From Bacteroides timonensis (GTDB lineage Bacteria; Bacteroidota; Bacteroidia; Bacteroidales; Bacteroidaceae), in assembly GCF_000513195.1 (NCBI RefSeq), contig NZ_CBVI010000057.1, forward strand, positions 62,001-126,000: DNA of 64,000 nt, written 5' to 3'. Positions 1 through 9,400 of the stretch are shown piece by piece. Both the position numbers and the translations under genes were made by a program. Every line of letters starts with the position of its first letter. Positions within the stretch are counted from its first letter, which is position 1. The notes under the pieces are model-generated. The model did no database searches and had not been told where the DNA came from. It worked only from the letters and a program-made list of their open reading frames with translations.

Positions 1-926
1 AGAATGTGGAAGTTGTGAACACCCCCACCATTGCTCCTCAAATCCAGGAAAACGACTGGCGTTATCTGATTATTAACGGTGATAACTTCCGTCTGGAATT
101 CAATAAGCATACCGGTTACCTGAATCGCTACAACGTAGCAGGCACGGAATTGATGAACGAAGATGCCGAACTGGCACCTAACTTCTGGCGTGCACCTACA
201 GACAATGATTTCGGTGCAGGTTTGCAACAGAAATTCGCTGTCTGGAAGAACCCGGGTCTGAAGCTGACTTCCTTCAAATGGGAGACAGTAGACAACCAGA
301 CAGTGGTACGTGCAGAATACGAAATGAAGAATGTTTCCGCCAAACTGGATCTCACTTATGCAATCAACAACAAGGGGGCTGTAAAGGTGACTCAGAAAAT
401 GACTGCCGATCCGCAGGCTAAGGTATCTCATATGTTCCGTTTCGGCATGCAGATGCAGATGCCCAAGACTTTTGAAACAGTAGAGTACTATGGTCGTGGC
501 CCGGTAGAGAACTACAGTGACCGCAATCATTGTACAGATCTGGGATTGTATCGCCAAAGCGTAGATGAACAATTCTACTCTTATATCCGTCCGCAGGAAA
601 CAGGTACGAAGACCGATATCCGCTGGTGGAAGCAACTGAACGATGCCGGACGCGGTTTGCAGATTGTAGCTGACGCTCCATTCTCCGCATCAGCCCTGCA
701 CTATACTATCGAGTCTCTGGATGATGGTTGGGACAAAGGTCAGAGCCACTCTCCCGAAGTGAAAGAAGCTAACCTGACAAATCTCTGCATCGACAAGGCT
801 CAGATGGGCTTAGGATGTGTGAACAGTTGGGGTGCATGGCCGTTGCCACAATATCAGTTGCCTTATGGTGACTATGAATTTACGTTCATCCTTACTCCGG
901 TACAACACGGTATAGAAATTGAATAA
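1..926 (+). CDS. Beta-galactosidase, GH2 family, C-terminal part only
   Basis: This is the last ~307 residues of a large GH2 beta-galactosidase; the start lies outside the window and the reading frame is open to base 1. The visible part is the C-terminal beta-sandwich of LacZ-type enzymes (Bgal small-chain domain). It shows the family motif APNFWRAPTDNDFG near the front and YYGRGPVENYSDR in the middle, and ends shortly after a PQYQLPYGDYEF stretch. The catalytic barrel is upstream and cannot be judged. Family members release terminal beta-galactose and in Bacteroides are usually periplasmic. It is followed by a long inverted repeat and then by a GH43 enzyme on the same strand, so it probably belongs to the end of another glycan-degrading cluster. 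The family call is firm; the substrate is unknown. Confidence 0.93.
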   Translation, partial: NVEVVNTPTIAPQIQENDWRYLIINGDNFRLEFNKHTGYLNRYNVAGTELMNEDAELAPNFWRAPTDNDFGAGLQQKFAVWKNPGLKLTSFKWETVDNQTVVRAEYEMKNVSAKLDLTYAINNKGAVKVTQKMTADPQAKVSHMFRFGMQMQMPKTFETVEYYGRGPVENYSDRNHCTDLGLYRQSVDEQFYSYIRPQETGTKTDIRWWKQLNDAGRGLQIVADAPFSASALHYTIESLDDGWDKGQSHSPEVKEANLTNLCIDKAQMGLGCVNSWGAWPLPQYQLPYGDYEFTFILTPVQHGIEIE

Positions 927-933
927 GTAAATC

Positions 934-1093
934 TATCTCAATTCTCCTCCTCCTGGGAGGAGGAGTACCCGAAGGGGGAGGTGGTAGGTGAGATAATAAA
1001 ATACCTATTTAGCATGAGTCAAAGGTATTTTGTCTTTCCTACCACCCCACCCTAAAGGGTACCCCTCCTCCCAGAAGGAGGGGAATTGAGATA
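934..1093. repeat. Long imperfect inverted repeat, C/G-rich arms
   Basis: Two arms of about 70 bases (934-1005 and 1022-1093) are inverted copies of each other with scattered mismatches, separated by a 16-base loop. Each arm carries a smaller hairpin of its own (CTCCTCC / GGAGGAG) and a GGTGGTAGG block. The element fills almost the whole gap between the beta-galactosidase and the GH43 gene. It looks like a folded intergenic element (REP- or MITE-like) rather than a simple terminator, because there is no terminal T-run. Confidence 0.8.
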
Positions 1094-1122
1094 CTCTTTA
1101 TTATACTCATTATTATTATAGC

Positions 1123-2106
1123 ATGAAGAAAAGAGAACTATTACTCCTTTTATTCTCCTTGTGTTCTGTCCTTGTATCTGCGCAGCAGAAGGTCCCAAAC
1201 CGCTTCCGTACCAACATCCCTCTTGATTCCATCCACTTGAGTGACCCCTGCATACTGGCCGATAAGAAAACCTCCACTTATTACATGACCGGTACCGGCG
1301 GCCTCCTCTGGAAAAGCAAAGACCTTGCCCATTGGGAAGGCCCTTATCGTGTAGCAGAAACTGATCCTGACTCCTGGATGGGCCCTAAACCCGAAATTTG
1401 GGCAGCCGAACTACACGAATACAACGGAAAATATTACTATTTCGCCACTTTTACGAACAACGCCATCAAGATTGATACCGTAAAAGGAAACGTCATCCCC
1501 CGTCGTGCCAGCCACATCTTGGTCAGTGATAAACCGGATGGCCCTTATAGGTCTATGAAAGACCCCACTTACCTGCCCGAGAATATGCCTACCCTTGATG
1601 GTACATTCTGGGTAGACAGTGACGGCAAGCCTTATATGGTCTATTGCCACGAATGGCTGCAAAACTGGAACGGTACGATGGAAAAGATCGAATTAAAGCC
1701 CGATTTAAGCGGTTCCATCGGCAAAGGAAAGATTCTTTTCCGCGCCAGTGACTCTCCTTGGAGCCGCGAGAAGATGGGAGACAAAGTATTGCCCAACCGT
1801 GTAACCGACGGACCATGGCTTTTCCGCACAGGTACAGGTCGGTTAGGTATGATATGGACAAGCTGGGTATTCCAGGACTATACACAAGGCGTTGCCTATT
1901 CCGAAAGCGGAACTCTGGATGGCCCCTGGATACAAGAGAAAGAACCGGTCACTCCGCCTAACTTCGGACATGGAATGTTGTTCCGTACTTTGGATGGTGA
2001 GTGGATGATGTCGGTTCATAGTCATAAAGATGTGAACGGGCGATATATTCGTATTCCGCACCTGTTTAAAGTCGATTTATCGGGGGATAAACTGAAAATT
2101 GACTGA
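1123..2106 (+). CDS. Glycoside hydrolase family 43 protein, secreted
   Basis: A 327-residue single-domain enzyme with a signal peptide (KKRELLLLLFSLCSVLVSA) followed by a five-bladed GH43 propeller. The catalytic base Asp is in LSDPCI near residue 40, the pKa-modulating Asp in TLDGTFWVD, and the position of the general acid is in RVTDGPWLF, where Asp stands in place of the more usual Glu of the family. GH43 enzymes are inverting arabinofuranosidases, arabinanases, xylosidases or galactosidases; the exact activity cannot be read from sequence. The gene starts 29 bases after the inverted repeat. It may be co-expressed with the GH2 gene but the long hairpin between them makes that uncertain. No SusC/SusD pair is visible on this side. 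Confidence 0.88.
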   Translation: MKKRELLLLLFSLCSVLVSAQQKVPNRFRTNIPLDSIHLSDPCILADKKTSTYYMTGTGGLLWKSKDLAHWEGPYRVAETDPDSWMGPKPEIWAAELHEYNGKYYYFATFTNNAIKIDTVKGNVIPRRASHILVSDKPDGPYRSMKDPTYLPENMPTLDGTFWVDSDGKPYMVYCHEWLQNWNGTMEKIELKPDLSGSIGKGKILFRASDSPWSREKMGDKVLPNRVTDGPWLFRTGTGRLGMIWTSWVFQDYTQGVAYSESGTLDGPWIQEKEPVTPPNFGHGMLFRTLDGEWMMSVHSHKDVNGRYIRIPHLFKVDLSGDKLKID

Positions 2107-2172
2107 TTTATCACCTTTTATGAAACAATTGTGCTACTACTGAATAGAAATTTCACCCTATCTTTGCAACAT

Positions 2173-2300
2173 CGACAATAGGTTATAGATTAACATAAGA
2201 TTGGTATTAATAAACAAAGGGTAGTTTTTTAAGTCACAGTTTTCAGTAGGTAGTATTTATAAGAGAGGGCAATCTTCGAATCAGAAGATTGCCCTTTTAT
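2173..2300 (+). ncRNA. Candidate small non-coding RNA with own promoter and terminator
   Basis: A Bacteroidetes -7 box, TATCTTTG, lies at 2159-2166 with no open reading frame after it. About 100 bases downstream a perfect 11-bp stem (GGGCAATCTTC, 2267-2277, pairing with 2284-2294, loop of six) is followed by TTTT, a textbook intrinsic terminator on the + strand. The predicted transcript is ~125 nt and starts near 2173. The GH43 gene ends at 2106, before the promoter, so the terminator is not simply its own. The transcript ends immediately next to the stop of the AraC remnant on the other strand. No -33 TTTG is visible at normal spacing. I cannot match it to a named RNA family. Confidence 0.5.
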
Positions 2301-2301
2301 A

Positions 2302-2562
2302 TTAACCATATGAAGATTCCTTGTACTGTTTAGGCGACGTACCCAAATGCTGTTTTACGTACTTTCCAAAAAAAGACAGATTGGGGAAATTCAGTTCATT
2401 GGCTATTTCTTTAATACTCTTCTGAGAGTTTCTCAATTTTACAGCCTGTTCTATATTTAAACTTTGCAATTCATCAATGATAGCTATGCGGTTGTCATTA
2501 TATACAGATATCTTTTTTACCAAGACATCATCCAAACATCCTGATCTCAGTTTTGCCTCCAT
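2302..2562 (-). pseudogene. AraC-family regulator remnant (C-terminal half-site only)
   Basis: An 86-codon reading frame whose last ~45 residues match the second helix-turn-helix of AraC/XylS regulators: KSIKEIANELNFPNLSFFG followed by KYVKQHLGTSPKQYKES. The first helix-turn-helix and any sensor domain are missing; the N-terminal 35 residues do not resemble an AraC domain. Complete AraC DNA-binding domains need about 100 residues with two HTH motifs, so this is most likely a decayed fragment. A genuine short protein cannot be excluded because the frame has an ATG start and no internal stop. It lies between the candidate small RNA and the RND operon and is transcribed away from the latter. Confidence 0.6.
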
Positions 2563-2752
2563 ACACTATATTTCTTTTGGGTTGCAAATAAACAGAATAT
2601 CCGGTAGATGTAGATGATAGATATTTCCAGAATAGTGTCCTATTTAGCTTATTTGATATTTGTTTTGAAAAATAGAACACTTCTGTGGTAATATGGAAAT
2701 TAAGCTCTTTCGAAAAATCATTTTCCTTTGCACCGGAAATAACGAACTAAAA

Positions 2753-3787
2753 ATGGAAAAAAGTATGAGACAACTTTGTAATGTAACGGTGCTATTGCTA
2801 TTATTTGGCCTGACGAGTTGCCAGAATAATGGAGACAAACAGACTACTATGAGTCCGGTAAAGGTGAAAGTTTTACGGGTTTCTTCTTCTGAAATAGATG
2901 GAACGGAACGTTTTTCGGGTACGGTGGAAGAAGCGAATAGCACTTCGCTTAGCTTTTCGATCATGGGAACGGTGAAAAAGGTACACGTGGGTTTGGGTGA
3001 CCGGGTAGTGAAAGGCCAACTTATTGCTACGGTCGATCAGCTTTCCATGCAGAGCAGCTACGATGCTGCCAAAGCCTCACTGGCACAAGCGGAAGATGCC
3101 TATCGGAGAATGAAGGAATTGTATGATAAAGGAAGCCTTCCCGGGATAAAGTGGGTGGAAGTGCAGAGTAAGTTGCAACAGGCAAAGTCAATTAAAGAAG
3201 TGGCTCGTAAGAATCTGGATGATTGCAAACTCTATGCGCCCTTCAGTGGAATTATATCGGAAAAGATGGCAGAGGTAGGGCAGAATATAGTGCCGGGCTT
3301 ACCGGTGGTCAAATTAGTGACAGCCAATCAGCTGAAAGTGAAGATTGCCATTCCAGAGACAGAGATTGCCGCCATTGCCACGGGACAAAAAGCAACGATT
3401 ACCGTCTCTGCCTTGAACGGGCGTGTCTTCGCGGGACCAGTAACAGAGAAAGGAATTGTTGCCAATCCGCTTTCACGCTCATACGATGTCAAGATACGGG
3501 TGGATGATGCTGATAACGAGTTGATGCCGGGTATGGTGGTGGAAGCGGTCTTGTCCGGTACGGGGATGGGAACACTTCATGTTATTCCTGCCCACATTGT
3601 CCAACTGGACGAACAGAACCGTTCCTTCGTCTGGATGAATGCCCGAGGAAAAGCCAGTAAACGCATTATCCAATGCGGAGGATTTACAAATGAAGGAGTC
3701 GTTGTGCTGTCCGGTTTGGAGGAGAGTGAGGAAATCATTGTGGAAGGACAGCAGAAGGTATGTGAGAATACATCCGTAGTTTTATAA
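2753..3787 (+). CDS. RND efflux periplasmic adaptor (membrane fusion protein, lipoprotein)
   Basis: A ~344-residue HlyD/AcrA-type adaptor that links an inner-membrane RND pump to an outer-membrane channel. The start at 2753 was preferred over an upstream in-frame ATG at 2693 because it places a lipoprotein signal (LLLLFGLTSC) directly at the N terminus and lies just after a promoter-like TTCCTTTG at 2723. The order is barrel-sandwich half (VKKVHVGLGDRVVKGQLIA), helical hairpin with Ala/Gln heptads (QAEDAYRRMKELYDKGSLP), second lipoyl half (YAPFSGIISEKMAEVGQNI) and beta-barrel. All parts appear intact. It is first in an adaptor-permease-channel operon whose permease is broken, so it may now be without a partner or serve another pump. 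Confidence 0.92.
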   Translation: MEKSMRQLCNVTVLLLLFGLTSCQNNGDKQTTMSPVKVKVLRVSSSEIDGTERFSGTVEEANSTSLSFSIMGTVKKVHVGLGDRVVKGQLIATVDQLSMQSSYDAAKASLAQAEDAYRRMKELYDKGSLPGIKWVEVQSKLQQAKSIKEVARKNLDDCKLYAPFSGIISEKMAEVGQNIVPGLPVVKLVTANQLKVKIAIPETEIAAIATGQKATITVSALNGRVFAGPVTEKGIVANPLSRSYDVKIRVDDADNELMPGMVVEAVLSGTGMGTLHVIPAHIVQLDEQNRSFVWMNARGKASKRIIQCGGFTNEGVVVLSGLEESEEIIVEGQQKVCENTSVVL

Positions 3788-3844
3788 CTATTTAATGAGG
3801 AACAATCAAAAGATGAGCCACATCACCGACAAAATATTAAGATA

Positions 3845-5168
3845 ATGAATAAGAAACGTAACGCAGTAGAATGGGCGATGCACTATCGCCAGATTATAAT
3901 TCTCGTTGTGTGTTGCCTTGTTGCTTTTGGAATTTACAGTTTGCCGAATATGCGCAAGAATGAATTTCCTGACTTCACAATCCGTCAGGGTATTGTAGTG
4001 GCAGTAGCTCCGGACAACACGGCAGAGGAAATGGTGGAACAGGTAGCCAAACCCTTGGAAAATTATATTTTCAGCTATAAAGAAGTGAAGAAAGATAAGA
4101 ATTTCTCCATGAGCCGCGATGGCATTGTCTACATTCAGGTACAGCTCAATGACGAGCTGAATAACAAAGATGAGTTCTGGAGCAAGTTCAAGCATGGTGT
4201 TTCCACTTTCAAGGCGCAATTGCCCAAGAATGTACTGGCTGTACAGGTGATGGATGATTTTGGCGATACTTCCGCCTTGCTCATCACTATGGAAAGCGTG
4301 GACAAGACTTATCGTGAACTGGACGACTATATGGATGCCCTACAAGACCGCCTGCGCCGTATCAACAGCATCGGGCGTATGACGGTAAGCGGAATGCAAA
4401 AGGAACAGGTCTCCATATATCTGGATACCCATAAACTTTCGCAATACGGGCTGACTGAACAGACACTCGCCGTTACCCTTTTTACGAAAGGTTTCACTAC
4501 TTCAGGCGGTCGGGTGAAGAATCCTGTATATGTTCAGCCTGTCTATGTGGCTAAGTCATTGAATACGGTACGCGATGTGCAGGAACAAATCGTTTATACC
4601 AATCCGATGGGAAATAACATTCGCCTGAAGGACGTGGCCCGTGTGGTAAAAGAATATCCTGCCCCCGACAGCTATATCACTAACAATGGTAAAAAATGCC
4701 TTTTGCTAAGTATAGAGATGAAGAAGGGTAAGAACGTCGTTCAAATGGGAGAGGAGATAAACCGGACGATTGCAGAGTTCCAACCGTCATTACCGTCGGA
4801 TGTCAACCTTTTCTGCATCACCGATCAAAGCCAGGTAGTAGGAGATAGTGTGGATAATTTCCTGCACGAACTGTTGGTTGCTATTATAGCGGTGATTATA
4901 GTGGTGATGCTCCTGTTGCCTATGCGTGTGGCACTGGTAGCCGCGTCAGATTGTACGTCGCAACGGCATTTATACAATTACTGTCATGGCAGACATCCCG
5001 ATGATACTGGGAGGCAGCGGACTGTGGATGCCAATGGGAACCGTTATTTGCTACGGCACACTCATCACAATGGTATTTTTGCTTACAGTACTTCCGGTCT
5101 GCTACTGGTTCATGTTCAGTGGCTCTACACGTAAATGCATAGCTATGGAGAAAATGGAAAATGAGTAA
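3845..5168 (+). pseudogene. RND efflux permease, internally deleted and frameshifted
   Basis: The first ~365 codons (frame of 3845) are a normal RND N terminus: TM1 (IIILVVCCLVAFGIYSLP), the porter domain, and TM2 (VAIIAVIIVVMLLLPMRVALVAA). Then the frame breaks near 4940. In another frame, from about 4941, come a short porter piece (RRNGIYTITVMADI) and directly the last transmembrane helix of the family (IPMILGGSGLWMPMGTVICYG). RND permeases are ~1,020-1,040 residues; about 1.7 kb is missing and two junctions are implied, one at ~4940 and one near 4990. The 3845 frame runs on to 5134 as nonsense. Neighbouring adaptor and channel genes are intact. Assembly collapse is a possible alternative but a clean deletion seems likelier. 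Confidence 0.85.
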
Positions 5169-5190
5169 AACAATCAATAGATACAGCATT

Positions 5191-6477
5191 ATGAAACAGA
5201 GATTGAATCGATATATATTTCTTTTGTTAGTAGGTTTCACACAGTTGATTCCGGTTTCTGCCCAGCGTGTGTATACTCTGGGCGAATGCCTGCAACGGGC
5301 TCTTGAAAACAATGTGCGGATAAAGAATGCCGGAAATAATCTGGAAATAGCCAAACAAGGCAGTCAGGAAGCATTCACTAAATATTTCCCTTCTTTGAGT
5401 GCTACAGGTACGGGATTTATGGCTGATAAAGGATTACTCCAGTTGGACATGGGACCTGGAATGCAAATGTCACTTATGAAGAAAGGAGTGGTAGGAGGCG
5501 TATCGGCCTCAATGCCGCTTTTCACGGGAGGGCAGATTGTAAACGGTAATAAGTTGGCGAAGGTAAACATTCAGGTTTACCGGTTGCAACATAACCAGTC
5601 GGAAAATGAAGTGAAACTTACTACTGAGAACTATTACTGGCAGGTTGTGATGTTGAAAGAGAAGTTGCAGACCATTACCGTGGTCGAGGCACAGTTGGCT
5701 AATCTGCTGAAAGATGTCGAAGCTTCGGTAAATGCCGGAGTGACAACGCGCAATGATCTGCTCCAGGTACAGTTGCGGCAGAACGAGATAGAGAGCAGTC
5801 GCAGCCAGATTGAGAATGCGTTGACGCTTTCACAACAAGTGCTAGCACAGTATATAGGAGAAGATTCCGGAATTGTGGATGTTCCTCCTGTCGCTGGCGA
5901 AGTCTTGCCGGAACATCCGCAGGGACTTTACCGTAGCCCTGAGTCCTCCCTGGTTCTGACCAATGAATATCACTTGTTGCAGCAAAACCTCAAAGCCAAT
6001 AAGCTGCAACGCCGCATAACCGTTGGCAAATATCTGCCTACCGTTGCCATTGGCGGTGGATATATGTATGACAATCTGATGGATAAAGACCACCCTTTCT
6101 GGATGGGTTTTGCCACAGTCTCAATCCCTTTATCCGGTTGGTGGGGCGGCTCGCATGACGTGCGGAAGCAGGAACTCCAGGTACGCAATGCCGAGAATCA
6201 GCTTACGGACCAGAGCGAACTGCTTATCCTCCGTATGCTACAGAATTGGAACGACCTGACGGATGCTTACAAACAGATGCAAATATCCATGCGATCCATT
6301 GAACAGGCCACAGAGAATCTTCGCCTGAATACGGACTACTACAAGGCCGGAACCTGTACGATGAATGACTTACTGGATGCCCAAACGCTTTTCCAGCAAA
6401 GTAAGGACCGCTATGTGGAGTCTTATGCCCGGTATGAGGTGAAGAAGTGCGAATATTTGCAGGCTACGGGGCGTTAG
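5191..6477 (+). CDS. TolC-family outer-membrane efflux channel
   Basis: About 428 residues, with a signal peptide (RYIFLLLVGFTQLIPVSA) and the two repeated helical hairpins of OEP/TolC proteins: YTLGECLQRALENNVRIKNA opens the first repeat and a DLLDAQTLFQQSKDRYVES segment closes the second. An in-frame ATG at 5161 overlaps the permease remnant, but 5191 puts the signal peptide at the start. The protein forms the trimeric outer-membrane duct of tripartite pumps. It is last in the operon with the adaptor and the wrecked permease. Length and motifs are normal, so the channel itself is probably functional. Confidence 0.92.
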   Translation: MKQRLNRYIFLLLVGFTQLIPVSAQRVYTLGECLQRALENNVRIKNAGNNLEIAKQGSQEAFTKYFPSLSATGTGFMADKGLLQLDMGPGMQMSLMKKGVVGGVSASMPLFTGGQIVNGNKLAKVNIQVYRLQHNQSENEVKLTTENYYWQVVMLKEKLQTITVVEAQLANLLKDVEASVNAGVTTRNDLLQVQLRQNEIESSRSQIENALTLSQQVLAQYIGEDSGIVDVPPVAGEVLPEHPQGLYRSPESSLVLTNEYHLLQQNLKANKLQRRITVGKYLPTVAIGGGYMYDNLMDKDHPFWMGFATVSIPLSGWWGGSHDVRKQELQVRNAENQLTDQSELLILRMLQNWNDLTDAYKQMQISMRSIEQATENLRLNTDYYKAGTCTMNDLLDAQTLFQQSKDRYVESYARYEVKKCEYLQATGR

Positions 6478-6479
6478 TC

Positions 6480-9400
6480 TTACGATTTCCGTAACCTGAT
6501 ATATTCCGATGGTGCCATTCCATATTCCTCCCTGAAGCAGGAGCGGAAATATCCAAGGTCATTGAAGCCGCTTGCATAGGCTGCTTCTGAAATATTATGC
6601 CCTTCTTCCATCAATAACCGCAAACTGTTTTTCAGTCTGATTTTCCGGATGAGTTCATTGCCTGACATTCCGGTCAGGCTCTTGATCTTCCGGTAGAGTG
6701 TGGAATGGCTCATGTTCATTTTCTCCATCATGAAGGACATGTCCATCTTTTCCATGTCTATATTCTCCTCCACAATGGTGGTGAATTTAGTCAGGAATTC
6801 TTCATCCAGCTTATTAAGTTTGATGGTTTCTTTCTGTTGTTCCGGTTTCAACTCTTTGGTGCGGTTGGCTACTATAAGTGCCAGCTTTTTGCGGGATTCC
6901 AGCAGGTTGTGTACACGGCTGTTCAACAGTTTGGCACTAAAGGGTTTAGTCAGATAGGAATCTGCACCACTTTCGTATCCTTCTTCTTTATCTTGGATGG
7001 AATCTTTGGCTGTGAGCAGGATGACGGGGATATGGCTGGTGCAAACATCTTCTTTCACCAGTTTGCAGAGTTCGATGCCATCCATTTCCGGCATCATGAT
7101 GTCACTGATGATGATGTCCGGAATATATTTCTGCGCTTGCTCTAAGCCCTCATTACCGTTCGTTGCTGTTAAAATGCGGTAGTTGCTGCTGAATGAAGTG
7201 GCAATATATTCGCGTATATCGTCATTATTTTCCACTACCAGTACTACAGGGCGGGTATCAGCCTCTTCTTTTTCTTCTTCCACCGTTTCCGCGATTTCTG
7301 TCTCTTCCTGTGCAAGCGTTTCCTTTTCCTCTCTATGTAGTGCATTCGGGTACGTGTTTTCAGTCAGAAGACGGAAGGTGAAAGTAGTTCCTTTACCTAT
7401 TTCACTTTCCACTTGGAGTGTTCCTTCGTGCAGGTCGGCAAGCGACTTTACTAAAGCAAGTCCTATACCCGTACCGGATGCTTGATGCTTCCCCTTTGCC
7501 TGATAGTAACGGTCGAAGATATGAGGAAGTGCCTCAGCATCTATGCCATATCCGGTATCGCTTACGATGATTTCCGTATATTGATTTCCTCCATTATCGG
7601 CAGAACGCAGGATAAGGTTGATTTCTCCTTCTGAGGTATATTTTATCGCATTACTCAGCAGATTGTTCAATATGGTGGAAATGACATCGGTATCGAAATA
7701 AATCTTTGCATCTTTTGCTGCAATATTGATGCGGAACTTCACTTTCTCATTTCTGTTCAGTTCTTTATAGCGCAGTCCTGTTTCTGTCACCAAGCTACTC
7801 AGATTCCCTTTCGCTACGGTCAGTTTCCGGTTTTGCGTTTCTGTTTTGCGGAATTCCAGTATCTGATTGATAAGGTTCAACAATCGTAGTGCACTGCTGT
7901 GAATGACTTTAATCTTATTACCGTAAAAAGCCGGTATTTTCGGATCATTAATCAGATCCTCCAACGGACCGAGTATCAATGTCAGCGGTGTGCGTAGCTC
8001 ATGCGTGATATTGGTATAGAAGCGCAGGCGTTCGTTATTGAGCTCCTGTTCGTTCTGGCTCTTCTTCTTCTCCAGTTCGAGTGAACTTTCCAACAGCAAC
8101 TTGCGTTTGTAGAAACGGAACCAACAGTAGATGCCCAGCAATACCAGCAGGATATAGAAAATCTTTGCATACCACGTCAACCATAGTGGTGGATGGATAT
8201 ATACTTTCAAAGTTGCCACATGACTGTCGTCCCATTCCTGATTTCTCAAACGCGCCTTTACCTTAAAGGTATATTCACCGGGAGAAATGTTGCGGAATGT
8301 AATCTGGCTCTCGCCTAAAGTATTGGTCCATGTATTCTCCAAGCCTTCTATCAGATATGCATACTCTACCTGCCCACTTTGTGAATAGTCCGATATGGAA
8401 AATGTGATCCGGAAAGAATTTTGGTCGTACGGTAAATCAATGTGCCCGTTTGTAATTGGAATCAATGCTTCCGCCCGGCGACTTTCTATCTGGTTATTGA
8501 GGTGCCTGCATTCCATAATCTGTACAGGGGCTACTTGGCGGTCCGTAGTCAGGCTTTGCGGATTGAAGTAACAGACACCGTTCAGTGAGGCGAAGTAGAG
8601 AGTACCGTCTGGTGTGCAGCAGGCTGAACCTTCTATGAAATTTCCCATCGGTATCCCATCCCGGTAATCATAGTTCTCGAATTGCAGTTTTTGCTTGTTC
8701 CATAAAGAAATGCCATTGTTGGTACTGATCCAGATATTTCCTTGTAAATCTTCCTGGATGCTGCGTACGAAAGTATCTTCAAGCCCGTGGCTGTAACCAT
8801 AGAGTTCAAACTCTTCCGGTTTACTGGTATCTTTTATATAACCAATTCCATTGCGGGTTGCTGCCCACACACCACCTTGCGAGTCCATAAAGAGATCATT
8901 GATTCCGTTGGTTTTGAATCCGTTGCTGTGATCTAACCGCGTAACTACTTTATAATCTTTGTCGAATATTGTTATTCTGCCACCATAAGATCCCATCCAT
9001 AACCTTCCTTGCCGGTCGCGCAAAATGCCATATATCGATTTATCGGACAGTTCCCGGATAATATCTTCCTCTTTCCGTATGACTCCGTTTTTATAGGTGT
9101 ATATGCCGTATTCGGCACCTATCCACATGGTTCCGTCGTTGTCTTTGAAAAAGGAAAGAATGTCTATGTTGCTCATGTCGAGCTTAATACGTTCTATTCG
9201 GTTGTTTTTTGTATCGAGTTTCAGCAGGCCGTCATCGTATATTCCAAGCAGAAAAGTGCCGGGAATCATTTCATGGAGGGAAAATACTTGCCCGTAAGGT
9301 CTGGACAAATACTTTGTGATATCGAAACTTTTCAATTTTTTATTGTCTTTAAATACGACTGCCTCATTTTCTCCACCCAGCCATATCTCTCCTTCACTGT

